From positions 1 through 58,296 of the forward strand of contig JAGCVY010000075.1 of NCBI GenBank assembly GCA_017962105.1: a stretch of 58,296 bases of DNA, written 5' to 3'. Below are positions 17,171-25,856 of this stretch, piece after piece. A model generated the notes under the pieces. That model was not told the DNA's origin. It searched no databases and saw only the letters and a list, made by a program, of their open reading frames with translations. This DNA comes from Lachnospiraceae bacterium (GTDB taxonomy: Bacteria; Bacillota; Clostridia; Lachnospirales; Lachnospiraceae). The translations under genes were made by a program, and so were the position numbers. How positions within the stretch are numbered: position 1 is the first letter of the stretch; each line of letters starts with the position of its first letter.

Positions 17171-17988
17171 CGGATCTCCTCCTGAGGAATCAGCGAATAG
17201 TCGTATACCACTTCAGAGTGATTGTCCAGGATCAGCTCCTTCCGGATCTCCTCTCCCGTCGCACGGTCGATCACGATGCGGTACACCTGGGATATGCGAT
17301 AGTATTTTCCGTCCTCCTTGTGAAAATGGGAATTCTCTTCCGTAAGGCGGTAACGGTACGGCAGTTCCTTCCGGCTGCGCAGCTCGCCGCACAGCTCGCC
17401 GTTCTCGCACCATACCACGATCTGGATGTCCCCGTCGGTGTTGTTCCGGAACCGGTAGTCCCGGTTGTTGTAGCACACCGACGTTCCCGTTCCGAAGGGC
17501 ACCCTGCGGCGCTCATCCGGGAACAGCGCATCCGAATGGTGATGCAGCTCCGTAACCTCCAGCGAACTGTTCAACACGAGCCAGTGGATCATGTTGGCCA
17601 TCTGGCACAGTCCCCCGCCGATCCCGGATGACAGCTTCCCCTTGCGGATGTTCAGTCCTTCCTTGTATCCTTTCCTTTCGGTGGGCCGGCCGACCAGTCT
17701 CCAGAAGGAAAATACCTCCCCCGGACGGATTACGATACGGTTGATCTTCGCACACGCCAGCTCGATGTTCGTGACCTTATTTTCCTGCAGTCTGATATCC
17801 ACACCGTTGAGACGGCGCACAAGCACCGAACTGTGACTCTTCACGATCACCGGGAGTTCTTCGTCCCCGATGGTCTTCGCATACTTCTCCCGCGAGAACA
17901 GGTCCTTAACCCGCCGCTTGAGGATTTCCTTCTCTTCGGAAATCCGGTAGCAGGTCGGATTTATTTCACAAAAAAGTTTTCTACCCAT
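17167..17988 (-). CDS. VanW family protein
   Basis: A 273-residue VanW-like protein (PF04294), first annotated gene of the long minus-strand operon. The family signature is clear: IRPGEVFSFWRLVGRPTERK, GYKEGLNIRKGKL, and GIGGGLCQMANMIHWL with its cysteine. VanW proteins occur in vancomycin-resistance clusters and next to wall-modifying genes, but their activity is not established. ATG 17988 is chosen because AAGGAAGG lies 8 nt upstream; the GTG at 17997 touches the ribosome site. It overlaps the DltA-like gene by 4 nt. The 5' region carries an activator-type promoter and a tiny reading frame. There is no clear signal peptide, so its location is uncertain. Confidence 0.85.
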   Translation of the reverse strand: MGRKLFCEINPTCYRISEEKEILKRRVKDLFSREKYAKTIGDEELPVIVKSHSSVLVRRLNGVDIRLQENKVTNIELACAKINRIVIRPGEVFSFWRLVGRPTERKGYKEGLNIRKGKLSSGIGGGLCQMANMIHWLVLNSSLEVTELHHHSDALFPDERRRVPFGTGTSVCYNNRDYRFRNNTDGDIQIVVWCENGELCGELRSRKELPYRYRLTEENSHFHKEDGKYYRISQVYRIVIDRATGEEIRKELILDNHSEVVYDYSLIPQEEIR

Positions 17989-18065
17989 TCGCCACACCTT
18001 CCTTTACAAGGACCTGTCTCACGGAATCGGCCTGATCCTACCCCCATGGCCCCCACACAAGCTGT

Positions 18066-18116
18066 TTACTGATTCTTTTCCCCGATCGTCCGGCAGGTCT
18101 CTGTCTTTCCGTTCAT
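18066..18116 (-). CDS. tiny leader reading frame (16 codons) with strong ribosome site
   Basis: ATG 18116, preceded by GGAGGAGG about 8 nt upstream, opens a 16-codon frame (MNGKTETCRTIGEKNQ, stop TAA 18066-18068). It lies between the operon promoter and the VanW gene, ending 77 nt before the VanW ATG. The ribosome site is stronger than that of most genes here, so translation is likely. It is too short and polar to be a DltX. A leader peptide coupling translation to downstream expression is one possibility; chance is another. Confidence 0.4.
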   Translation of the reverse strand: MNGKTETCRTIGEKNQ

Positions 18117-18159
18117 GTGATTAACCTCCTCCGGTAAATTTTGTATTACTACTGTCGGA

Positions 18160-18168
18160 AGTATAGCA
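18160..18168 (-). promoter_or_regulatory. extended -10 promoter of the VanW/Dlt-like operon
   Basis: Minus strand TGC-TATACT (18160-18168) gives an extended -10. At 17-bp spacing the -35 position reads ACCAAC, not a sigma-A hexamer, so an activator is probably needed. The transcript would start near 18153, leaving a leader of about 165 nt. Confidence 0.55.
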
Positions 18169-18187
18169 CATATATTTTTTTCGTTGG

Positions 18188-18255
18188 TTACTTTTCTGTT
18201 ACGTTTTCGGCGAAAAATCTTACATCTTTGTTACGACTTGTTACAGAACGATTAC
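18188..18255 (-). promoter_or_regulatory. phased array of six TTAC boxes (response-regulator type site)
   Basis: Plus-strand TTAC starts at 18188, 18199, 18220, 18231, 18241 and 18252, giving steps of 11, 21, 11, 10 and 11 bp: one face of the helix. Three copies are TGTTAC, the others GGTTAC, TCTTAC and GATTAC. The array begins at the -35 position of the operon promoter and extends upstream, as for OmpR/PhoB-family direct-repeat sites. No response regulator gene is in the window. Confidence 0.55.
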
Positions 18256-18290
18256 AACCACGGAAAATGGATTATTTACCCCCGGAAGAA

Positions 18291-18328
18291 GGCAAAACGG
18301 CCGCCCGGAATCTGCTCCGGACGGCCGT
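18291..18328 (-). terminator. valS terminator
   Basis: Thirteen-bp stem (18297-18309 with 18316-18328) with one position that is a G-U pair in minus-strand RNA, a six-base loop, then UUUU. It lies just downstream of the valS stop. Its stem core (GCCGNCCGG) matches that of the terminator at 4968. Confidence 0.8.
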
Positions 18329-18384
18329 TGTTTGTTCCTGTTATATTCGTTTTCCGTCGGTCCTGCCTGTTTTACCCGGTATGA

Positions 18385-21045
18385 TCACTGCTTGCCGAGG
18401 TGAGCTAACTGCTCCTCAACCTGCTTCATCATCGCGGTGTATTTTTCGAGTTTCGCGCGCTCCTCGGCGATCTTCGCCTCGGGTGCCTTGGATACGAAGC
18501 GCTCGTTGCTGAGCATGCCGTTGACACGGGCAAGCTCGCCGGTGAGACGCTCCTTCTCCTTCTGAAGACGCTCGATCTCCTTCGCGATATCCACGAGATC
18601 CGACAAAGGCATGTAGATCGTAGCGCCAGCTACCACCACGGACACAGCATCGGCGTCGATACCGGTCTTATCGCTCTGAACCGCAACCTCGCTTGCGCTG
18701 CCGAGCGCTGCAAAGAAGTCCTTGCTGCCCTCGAAGATTTCGCGGACATGCTCGGAGTCGGACACAACGAACACCTTTGCCTTGCGCGACGGCGGAACGT
18801 TCATATCGTTTCTGAGAACACGCATCGCGGTAACGGCGTTTTTGATCAACTCAACCGCCTCTTCCTCACGGCTCCATACGAAGGACTTGATGAACTGAGG
18901 CCACTCGGAGATCATGATGGAGGTGTTGTCATCGAGATGCCCCTGCGCGTCTGCAAGGGTACGGTAAATCTCCTCGGTGATGAACGGCATGAACGGATGC
19001 AGCAGCTTCATGGATGTGTTGAGAACCATGCACAACGTGAACATCGCAGCCTGCTTCGTCTTCTGCTCTGTGCCGTAGAGACGAGGCTTCACCATCTCAA
19101 TATACCAGTCGCAGAACTCGGACCAGATAAAGTCGTAAATCTTGCCTGCAGCGATACCGAGTTCGAAGTTCTCAAGGTTCTCCGTAACATCGGCAACCAG
19201 CTGGTTGCACTTGGAAATGATCCAGCGATCCGCGTCCGTAAGCGCACTCAGGTCGAGATCGCCATTCATGTCAACCTGCTCAAGATTCATCATGATGAAA
19301 CGGCTTGCGTTCCAAACCTTGTTGGCGAAGTTACGGCTTGCCTCCACGCGCTCCCAGTAGAAACGCATGTCGTTGCCGGGCGCGTTGCCGGTAACCAGCG
19401 TGAAACGAAGAGCGTCAGCGCCGTATTTGTCGATCACCTCGAGAGGATCGATACCGTTTCCGAGGGACTTGCTCATTTTCCGACCCTGGGAGTCACGAAC
19501 GAGTCCGTGGATGAGAACCGTCTTGAACGGAACCTCGCCCATCTGCTCGATGCCGGAGAACATCATTCGCATTACCCAGAACGGGATGATGTCGTAGCCG
19601 GTAACCAGCGTGCTCGTCGGGTAGAAGTAATCAAGCTCCGGCGTCTTCTCGGGCCAGCCGAGGGTCGAGAACGGCCACAAAGCCGAGCTGAACCAGGTGT
19701 CGAGAGTGTCGGGATCCTGACGCATGGGCTTGCCGCACTTCGGGCAGACAGCCTGGTCGTCCTTGGTTACTACCGTCTCGCCGCACGCGTCACAGTAGAA
19801 CGCCGGGATCCGGTGACCCCACCACAGCTGGCGGCTGATGCACCAGTCGCGGATATTCTCAAGCCAGTGGAAATAGGTCTTCTCAAAATGCTCCGGAACG
19901 AACTGCGTCTTGTCCTGCTTCACAGCGTCAATCGCGGGGCCTGCCAGCGGCTTCATCTTGACGAACCACTGCATCGAAACGCGGGGCTCGATGGTGGTGC
20001 CGCAGCGGTAGCAGGTGCCTACGTTGTGGGCGTGATCCTCAATCTCCGTGAGGGCGCCGCACTCCTGCAGATCCTTCACGATGGCCTTGCGGGCCTCGTA
20101 GCGGTCCATGCCTGCGTACTTCGGATAATCCTCCGTGATCTTCGCATCGGGAGTCAGAACATTGATCACCGCAAGGTTATGGCGGAGACCAACCTCAAAG
20201 TCGTTCGGGTCGTGAGCCGGGGTAATCTTAACAACGCCGGTACCGAACTCCATGTCAACGTACTCATCGCCGATCACCGGGATCTCGCGTCCGACGAGCG
20301 GCAGAGTAACGGTCTTGCCGATCAGGTGCTTGTAGCGGTCATCGTTCGGGTTAACTGCAACGGCGGTATCGCCGAGCATCGTCTCGGGACGCGTCGTCGC
20401 CATCTCGATATAGCCGCTGCCATCCGTGTAGGGATAGCGCAGATGCCAGAAATGGCCTGCCTGATCCTCGTAGTTAACCTCCGCGTCGGAGATCGTCGTC
20501 AGGCAGTGAGGGCACCAGTTGATGATGCGGTTTCCACGGTAAATGAGCCCCTTGTTGTAGAGGTTTACGAACACTTCCTTAACGGCCTTGTTGCAGCCCT
20601 CGTCCATGGTGAAACGCTCGCGGTCCCAGTCGCAGGACGAGCCCATCTTCTTCAGCTGGGAAATGATGCGGCCGCCGTACTGGCGCTTCCACTCCCACGC
20701 TCTCTCGAGGAAGCCCTCACGTCCGAGGTCCTCCTTCGTGATGCCTTCCTTTGCCATGGCCTCAACGATCTTCGCCTCGGTGGCGATGGACGCATGGTCC
20801 GTGCCGGGAAGCCACAGTGCCTCATAGCCCTGCATACGCTTAAAGCGGATCAGGATATCCTGCAGCGTGTTGTCAAGCGCGTGACCCATGTGCAGCTGTC
20901 CGGTGATGTTCGGCGGCGGGATCACGATGGTGTACGGCTTCTTCTCGGGCCGTACTTCCGCATGAAAATACTTCTTGTCCTGCCACATCTGATACAGGCG
21001 GTCTTCAATCTCTTTCGGATTGTAGGTCTTAGCCAGTTCCTTCAT
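18385..21045 (-). CDS. valS: valine--tRNA ligase
   Basis: An 886-residue class I synthetase of normal ValRS length. It has the HIGH-type motif HMGHAL in [15 protein letters not shown], the editing domain, a zinc-ribbon-like CDACGE…CPKCGKP segment, KMSKS in [10 protein letters not shown] and the C-terminal coiled-coil arm ending [13 protein letters not shown] 21045 is set by AGGAG 7 nt upstream; the frame extends 41 codons further but those run back into the T-box terminator stem. It is transcribed alone, from a sigma-A promoter at 21358-21386 through a T-box leader, and ends at the terminator at 18291. A long plus-strand open frame across it is only a shadow. Confidence 0.97.
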   Translation of the reverse strand: MKELAKTYNPKEIEDRLYQMWQDKKYFHAEVRPEKKPYTIVIPPPNITGQLHMGHALDNTLQDILIRFKRMQGYEALWLPGTDHASIATEAKIVEAMAKEGITKEDLGREGFLERAWEWKRQYGGRIISQLKKMGSSCDWDRERFTMDEGCNKAVKEVFVNLYNKGLIYRGNRIINWCPHCLTTISDAEVNYEDQAGHFWHLRYPYTDGSGYIEMATTRPETMLGDTAVAVNPNDDRYKHLIGKTVTLPLVGREIPVIGDEYVDMEFGTGVVKITPAHDPNDFEVGLRHNLAVINVLTPDAKITEDYPKYAGMDRYEARKAIVKDLQECGALTEIEDHAHNVGTCYRCGTTIEPRVSMQWFVKMKPLAGPAIDAVKQDKTQFVPEHFEKTYFHWLENIRDWCISRQLWWGHRIPAFYCDACGETVVTKDDQAVCPKCGKPMRQDPDTLDTWFSSALWPFSTLGWPEKTPELDYFYPTSTLVTGYDIIPFWVMRMMFSGIEQMGEVPFKTVLIHGLVRDSQGRKMSKSLGNGIDPLEVIDKYGADALRFTLVTGNAPGNDMRFYWERVEASRNFANKVWNASRFIMMNLEQVDMNGDLDLSALTDADRWIISKCNQLVADVTENLENFELGIAAGKIYDFIWSEFCDWYIEMVKPRLYGTEQKTKQAAMFTLCMVLNTSMKLLHPFMPFITEEIYRTLADAQGHLDDNTSIMISEWPQFIKSFVWSREEEAVELIKNAVTAMRVLRNDMNVPPSRKAKVFVVSDSEHVREIFEGSKDFFAALGSASEVAVQSDKTGIDADAVSVVVAGATIYMPLSDLVDIAKEIERLQKEKERLTGELARVNGMLSNERFVSKAPEAKIAEERAKLEKYTAMMKQVEEQLAHLGKQ

Positions 21046-21084
21046 GTGTTGCTCCTTCCTTTTGGGTGACACCCAGATAACAAA

Positions 21085-21350
21085 TACGCCCCTCGCCGTA
21101 TAAGGACGAGGGGCTGTTCGTGGTACCACCTTATTTCGCAGCTTGCGCTGCCTCTTTACGCCGCTCAATCAAGCGACTCATCGGTAACGGGATTACCCGG
21201 AGACCTCTACTCCCGCACGGGTTTCAAAATCTCAGCTCCGAAGCTACTTCCGCATCTCCGTCTCCGAACCGGTCTTGCAGCCTTGGGCCGGTCTCTCTGT
21301 CGGTCGGTAGAAACGTACTCCTCTTCTTCCATGCCTTTGTGTTATGAATA
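21085..21350 (-). promoter_or_regulatory. T-box leader of valS
   Basis: The minus-strand leader contains the T-box core AAGGTGGTACCACG (21119-21132), then an intrinsic terminator with stem GCCCCTCG/CGAGGGGC (21088-21095 with 21107-21114). Upstream is a long paired region for stem I, with a GAAGUAGC stretch that could display a GUA valine specifier near 21244. Uncharged tRNA(Val) is expected to stabilise the antiterminator and raise valS expression. The specifier assignment is tentative. Confidence 0.88.
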
Positions 21351-21357
21351 TGTGCTT

Positions 21358-21386
21358 ACTTTACCGCAGGGTACGGGCTTTGTCAA
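21358..21386 (-). promoter_or_regulatory. sigma-A promoter of the valS T-box transcript
   Basis: Minus-strand -35 TTGACA (21381-21386), 17-bp spacer and -10 TAAAGT (21358-21363). It lies just inside the gap after the YD-repeat lipoprotein stop, with no clear terminator separating it from that upstream gene. Confidence 0.75.
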
Positions 21387-21404
21387 GAAGTATTTTCCGC
21401 AGCA

Positions 21405-22883
21405 TCAATAGTACTCGTACTCAAACACCTGGGTCTCGGAAAATGTTACTTCGCCGCCATCATACATGGTATACACCCTCTTCACGGGATTCTCCCGCTC
21501 GTCGAAATAGTAGTATTCCTCCCAGTTATTCGCCTGCTGGTAACGGCTCAGTTTTCTCCCCGAAGCGTCGAACTCTGTATCCAATGTGATGCTCCACTCT
21601 CCATAGTGAAGGCTGCTCCTTTGGGAGCCGGATTTATACTCTTCCAGATCATAAATCCGATCCGGAGTATACCAACGGCCGGTCATGACGTAATCAAAGT
21701 AGCAGGTGTACTCACAATCGACATTATATGAATCATCGTAGTAACGCTGATCTCTCGGGTCGAGTTGGGTGATAAAATAATATGTTTCTTCCGAAGGCAT
21801 TTCGGGATTAAATCCGTCTGCCTCAAGGTATTCGACTTCGTGCAATACCAGTTTACAGGGACATGCAGGATCAGTCTCGTTCCAGTCGAAAGTATACCGA
21901 TCCCCCGAGTATTCCTCAAGAATGATCCGGCCTTCTTTGTCAAACTGTCTCAGAGCCACCAATCCTGTCTCATCACTGTACTCCCGGCTTTCAATACAGG
22001 TGCGGAAGTCTCCCTCGTAGAAATACTCGAGATATGAATCATGCCTGCGTTGCCCGGTTGTCCACTCGTTATAACCCGCGACTCCCTCTCTGACATATTT
22101 ATCTCTTCGAATCAATCTGCCCTGCTCATCCAGGGTGTCTTCCAGTATCCAATACGTATCATACCGGATTACTTTGTTCTCATCCTCATTATAATCCACA
22201 AAAATAAGAGGTTCTTCTCTGTATGAAGCTGTTTCCGTCAGGCGGATCAGATTGCCGTAGGTGTCATACTCTTTCTTCCGCTCATCCCGGGAAACCGTCA
22301 GATCTCCGTTCTCATCCGGAAAATAATACGTCGTGGTCTGGGTCAGATAATCTCCCCGTTCGTTATAGGTATAGTCATACACGTTGATGCGCTCTTCCTG
22401 ATAATCGATTTGCTGACGGATTCGGCTGGAATTTCCGTCATAGGCATAGGCACACAAGAATATACTCATGCCCTCGGTGAGCTCATCGCTATGGCGTTCG
22501 CAGATTTCTTCGACAACTCTTCCCCGATCATCGTAACGATATGCGTAAATCTCAACCTCGGTGTTGTCTGCTTTCGTCTGATCCACGGTGCATTCCCAGA
22601 TTTTGCGCCCTTTTGCATCGTTGACGACGGTCTCGGTCTTCTGTAAAACCTTTGTGCCGTTTTCGACCCCATAGGTGCGGCGGACGAAACTCCCTTCAGT
22701 GGTCAAATTGTCCGGCTCGTCAGCAGTGAGATTCGGCTTCTTCGCCATAATTTCCTCGTAGGTTTCCGAGTCACTCTTCTTCCGGGTATCCCTGCTTTCC
22801 CCACCACACCCGCTCAGAAGAACGGCTGTCATCACAAAAAGCAACAACACCGGGACTACATCCCACAGTCTCATTTTCCGCAT
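21405..22883 (-). CDS. lipoprotein with YD/RHS-like repeats (second of a pair)
   Basis: A 492-residue lipoprotein (signal peptide, lipobox LLSGC) whose extracellular part consists of short Tyr/Asp/Gly repeats of the RHS/YD type (YRYDDRGRVVEE, YTYNERGDYLTQ, KEYDTYGNLIRL, EFDASGRKLSRY, YYFDERENPVKRV). Such repeats form beta-strand ribbons in wall-associated or toxin-shell proteins; here there is no toxin domain and no RHS core cap, so a surface structural role is likeliest. ATG 22883 is used; an alternative ATG lies three codons inside. Its start overlaps the stop of its paralogue upstream, and a CATTTTCCG word spans the start region. It is the last gene of its run. Confidence 0.75.
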   Translation of the reverse strand: MRKMRLWDVVPVLLLFVMTAVLLSGCGGESRDTRKKSDSETYEEIMAKKPNLTADEPDNLTTEGSFVRRTYGVENGTKVLQKTETVVNDAKGRKIWECTVDQTKADNTEVEIYAYRYDDRGRVVEEICERHSDELTEGMSIFLCAYAYDGNSSRIRQQIDYQEERINVYDYTYNERGDYLTQTTTYYFPDENGDLTVSRDERKKEYDTYGNLIRLTETASYREEPLIFVDYNEDENKVIRYDTYWILEDTLDEQGRLIRRDKYVREGVAGYNEWTTGQRRHDSYLEYFYEGDFRTCIESREYSDETGLVALRQFDKEGRIILEEYSGDRYTFDWNETDPACPCKLVLHEVEYLEADGFNPEMPSEETYYFITQLDPRDQRYYDDSYNVDCEYTCYFDYVMTGRWYTPDRIYDLEEYKSGSQRSSLHYGEWSITLDTEFDASGRKLSRYQQANNWEEYYYFDERENPVKRVYTMYDGGEVTFSETQVFEYEYY

Positions 22884-22884
22884 T

Positions 22885-24372
22885 CTATTCGCTCTCAGGG
22901 TTTTCGTCATAATAGGTGTACTCCCACTCGGATTGCTCTTTCACGGTGCCGTCTTGGTTGGTAACGACCTCTTTCACCAGATTTCCGTGGCTGTCAAATT
23001 CAGACTCTCTCTTGTCCGAATAATACCTTATCTCCTTAACTCGGTTTCCCTGTTCGTCGAAAAATGTTTCCTTCCCTATACTCTCGTATTCCAAGCCCGG
23101 AGACCTGACATCGCTGTATTCCGTCACTTCCAGGATCCCGCGGCTGTCCACATAGACACTCGGGAGCCAGATCACGCCCATGTTATCCTTCATACAGGTA
23201 TAACACTGGTAATATACGTCAAACATATCGTTGAGCGGCGAGCTTACCGATTTGCCGGTTTGCTTCACCAGATACCGGATCTCGTTTGAAAGAGGCTTAT
23301 ACAACCCGCCGTATCCGGTATCGAGTCTGTACTCCTGCGCACACAGGATCGTCTGCCCCGGCAGCCGGGGATCGGTTGCTTCCCAGTCAAACACGAGTTC
23401 AAGGACATCTATCAGATCTCCATCGCTGAGCAGAGCCCGTTTGCATCGGCCATAGGAATCATACTCCATTGACCACTTTTTGGCCCCGTCGGCGCTGTAG
23501 GCAGTGCTTTTAGTGCAGATCGGACTGTCCGCATCGTATTCAAACTCCAGGACTTCGTAGGCATACGGCTCCTCGTACGGATCGTTCGTCCATTCGTACT
23601 TAACTCTCCGAATAACCCTTCCTGCCCGGTCCAGATACTCTTCACTGTCCTTCACGCGGAGCATAGGATCCCCGGCCGGTGTCTCATACATGTAATGCAC
23701 CAGCGAATCATAGCGGGTGATCTTCCGCTCTGCCGGATCGTACTCGACAAGAACAACCGGCTCTTCGCTGCCTTCCATTTGAACGACGCGGATGGCATTC
23801 CCGAAGGCGTCGTACTCATGCTCCTCGAAGGACATCACCTCCCCGTTTGGATTAAGGTAACTGTATGAGACCAGTTTCCCGTCTTCGTTGTATACCGATT
23901 TTTCCGCAGCTGAAACATTTCCGTCATCATCATGGTAGGTTCTGAGCGTCTCCCGTTCGGAATCCCCGTCATATTCGATCGTTATGAACCCACTGGTGTT
24001 GTATGAGAAGAGCGTCTCCTCCGGGACCTCGATCTTAATCTCCATCTTCATCCTGCGGCCGTAGCTGTCATACTCATAGCGATAGGTCTCCTTGCGCTCC
24101 CCTCCTTCGGAATCGATACGCACGGTCTGATCCCGGATGACCCGGCCTTCCTCATCCGTATCGACCTCAAAGGTTTCGGTCAGAGTCCGCTCTCCGCCCT
24201 CGGAAATCGAGTATTTCCTGTAGGAATAACTTCCCGGGTTTTTGTCGGACTTGTCCCCTTTCTCTGTCGGCGTTTTGTCCTTACCGCAGGAAGTGAGCAC
24301 CGCTGCCATCAAAAGGACGCACAGGCACAGCAGCGCCCTTGTAAAACGCTGAACCAGATTAAATCTTCTCAT
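22885..24372 (-). CDS. lipoprotein with YD/RHS-like repeats (first of a pair)
   Basis: A 495-residue paralogue of the next gene with the same build: signal peptide and lipobox LTSC, a polar linker, then Tyr/Asp repeats (YEYDSYGRRMKM, SVYNEDGKLVSY, HEYDAFGNAIRV, EEYLDRAGRVIRR, SEFDSHGNLVKE) and a Tyr-rich end. It lies 21 nt after the CmpB-like gene and abuts its paralogue, so a tandem duplication within one transcript is likely. The start at ATG 24372 has GGGGGGAT 8 nt upstream. No enzymatic motif is visible, and no dedicated exporter is needed beyond the lipoprotein pathway. Confidence 0.75.
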   Translation of the reverse strand: MRRFNLVQRFTRALLCLCVLLMAAVLTSCGKDKTPTEKGDKSDKNPGSYSYRKYSISEGGERTLTETFEVDTDEEGRVIRDQTVRIDSEGGERKETYRYEYDSYGRRMKMEIKIEVPEETLFSYNTSGFITIEYDGDSERETLRTYHDDDGNVSAAEKSVYNEDGKLVSYSYLNPNGEVMSFEEHEYDAFGNAIRVVQMEGSEEPVVLVEYDPAERKITRYDSLVHYMYETPAGDPMLRVKDSEEYLDRAGRVIRRVKYEWTNDPYEEPYAYEVLEFEYDADSPICTKSTAYSADGAKKWSMEYDSYGRCKRALLSDGDLIDVLELVFDWEATDPRLPGQTILCAQEYRLDTGYGGLYKPLSNEIRYLVKQTGKSVSSPLNDMFDVYYQCYTCMKDNMGVIWLPSVYVDSRGILEVTEYSDVRSPGLEYESIGKETFFDEQGNRVKEIRYYSDKRESEFDSHGNLVKEVVTNQDGTVKEQSEWEYTYYDENPESE

Positions 24373-24393
24373 ACCATAATCCCCCCATTAATA

Positions 24394-25323
24394 CTATATG
24401 GTTCCCTTGTTTCGTCTCTTCTTCCCCGCTCTCTGACTGGAAGCATACGACTTGCGTTTTTCCTCGGCAAATTCCTCCACAGCCTTCTCCGCAGCCGCGA
24501 TCTCCTCCGGCGTCTTCTCCGCGGAAGGTGCCGCCGTGATATCATTTTCCAAAAGACGGACTAAGAGATTGGAGTGGAACTTCTTGCGGATAAACTCTTC
24601 GGCGCCGCCCGGAAGGGCGTTCCGGATCGCCCGGATCACGCCGGGGTAGCTGATGGAGCGCATCTTCGGGAACGCGTACAACAGCCTCTTCTGGCGCGTC
24701 GTCAGCTGGTCGATCACCTTGCGGAAGAAGGTATCCACAACCACTGTGTCGTAGAAGGATGCGACCTTCTCCTTGAATTCGGAAAATGCCTCCGCGATCT
24801 TCTGGATTTTCCGTCCGAAATCCGCCGCATGCTTCACGCTGATGACGAAGTCCGTGACAAACAGGGCGAAGGTCAATCCCGCCGTAATGTGCAGCCACAG
24901 CTTCGGGATCATCCCAAGGACGTCCATGGTGAAGGGCTGGATCCACTGCACGAGCGCGACGGAAAGAAGTCCGAACGCAAAAAAGCCTTCGATACAGACG
25001 CGGCCGTTTATGTGCAGGAGCATATCCGTGTAATCCCACCAGCGCGCATGGAACATCTTCTCCATCGCCCAGCTTACGAAATACTCTACCGCACAACACA
25101 GAAACGCGCTGACGAAGAACAGTAAGATCACATTATGAATATCCCCCAGAAGCACCAGATCGATCAATGCACCCGTGCCGTAGATCGGTATGTACGGCCC
25201 GAACATAAACCCGCGGTTGACAAGCTTGTGCTTGTCCCACAGGGAATAGAACACACTCTCCCAGATCCACCCTAAAAAGCTGTAGATAAAAAAGGAGAGG
25301 AAGACGGTTTCAAACCATTCCAC
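24394..25323 (-). CDS. CmpB-like integral membrane protein (PF06541 family)
   Basis: A 309-residue membrane protein with about five helices in the first 165 residues and a long charged cytoplasmic tail. The N-terminal FLGWIWESVFYS, NRGFMFGPYIPIYG and ARWWDYTDMLLHINGRVC match the family annotated as putative ABC transporter type IV / CmpB, common in Firmicutes and of unproven role (no ATPase is attached). The C-terminal third is rich in Lys/Glu and ends in a basic stretch. ATG 25323 overlaps the HD-hydrolase gene by 14 nt, so the two are co-translated. The YD-repeat lipoproteins follow directly. Confidence 0.78.
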   Translation of the reverse strand: MEWFETVFLSFFIYSFLGWIWESVFYSLWDKHKLVNRGFMFGPYIPIYGTGALIDLVLLGDIHNVILLFFVSAFLCCAVEYFVSWAMEKMFHARWWDYTDMLLHINGRVCIEGFFAFGLLSVALVQWIQPFTMDVLGMIPKLWLHITAGLTFALFVTDFVISVKHAADFGRKIQKIAEAFSEFKEKVASFYDTVVVDTFFRKVIDQLTTRQKRLLYAFPKMRSISYPGVIRAIRNALPGGAEEFIRKKFHSNLLVRLLENDITAAPSAEKTPEEIAAAEKAVEEFAEEKRKSYASSQRAGKKRRNKGTI

Positions 25324-25795
25324 GATTGCGCAACCTCCCTTTCACTGCGGCGGCCAGACCCTGCGCAGTTTCGTACGTCGCGCACATCTTGTCAACAAGA
25401 CACAGGATACGCCCCTCCGTCGTCTTCGGCGGCCGGAGATTCAGCGGGAACATATGACAGCCGATCATATCCTCCTCAATCTCCGAGATATCGAAATCCT
25501 TCTTGGCATTCCGAAGCGCTCGGCCGGCGTGGGTGAATCCGTGCAGGCGATGGGAATCGTCATCCTCGTGCCAGTCATACAGAAAATAATCGTGCAGCAG
25601 GGCTCCCCGCACAAGCCTCCGCATGTCCACCTTGCCGGGCCAGTGCTTCGCCATGGCGACACACCGCTCCGTCACAAACAAGGAGTGGTCGTACACGCTG
25701 ACATCCCCGTGCTGCAATAACGTTTTCTCTTTCTGCAGCCCAGGCGACGCCAGAATATCGCCGCCGTACTGCCGTATGATCTCCATGTTTGTCAC
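25310..25795 (-). CDS. HD-domain phosphohydrolase
   Basis: A 161-residue metal-dependent phosphohydrolase of the HD superfamily. The metal ligands are visible in order: His in YDHSLFV (near residue 37), the HD pair in ALLHDYFLYDWH (68-69), His residues in HRLHGFTHAG and HMFPL, and Asp in LVDKMCATYE. The substrate is unknown; relatives act on nucleotides or nucleoside phosphates. The start is GTG 25795, with AGGAGG 7 nt upstream; the ATG three codons later is too far away. Its end overlaps the CmpB-like gene. It follows the repeat-protein gene by 61 nt. Confidence 0.82.
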   Translation of the reverse strand: MTNMEIIRQYGGDILASPGLQKEKTLLQHGDVSVYDHSLFVTERCVAMAKHWPGKVDMRRLVRGALLHDYFLYDWHEDDDSHRLHGFTHAGRALRNAKKDFDISEIEEDMIGCHMFPLNLRPPKTTEGRILCLVDKMCATYETAQGLAAAVKGRLRNRGMV

Positions 25796-25856
25796 AAGTC
25801 CGCCTCCTGTTCCCCTTTACGCACGCGCTTCTCAAAGCACCGGTATCCTTCGGTTG

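Noticed and set aside
18748-21069. 773-codon open frame on the plus strand over valS
   Set aside because: valS is certain on the other strand with T-box, HIGH and KMSKS motifs. The plus frame has no ribosome site or recognisable domain.
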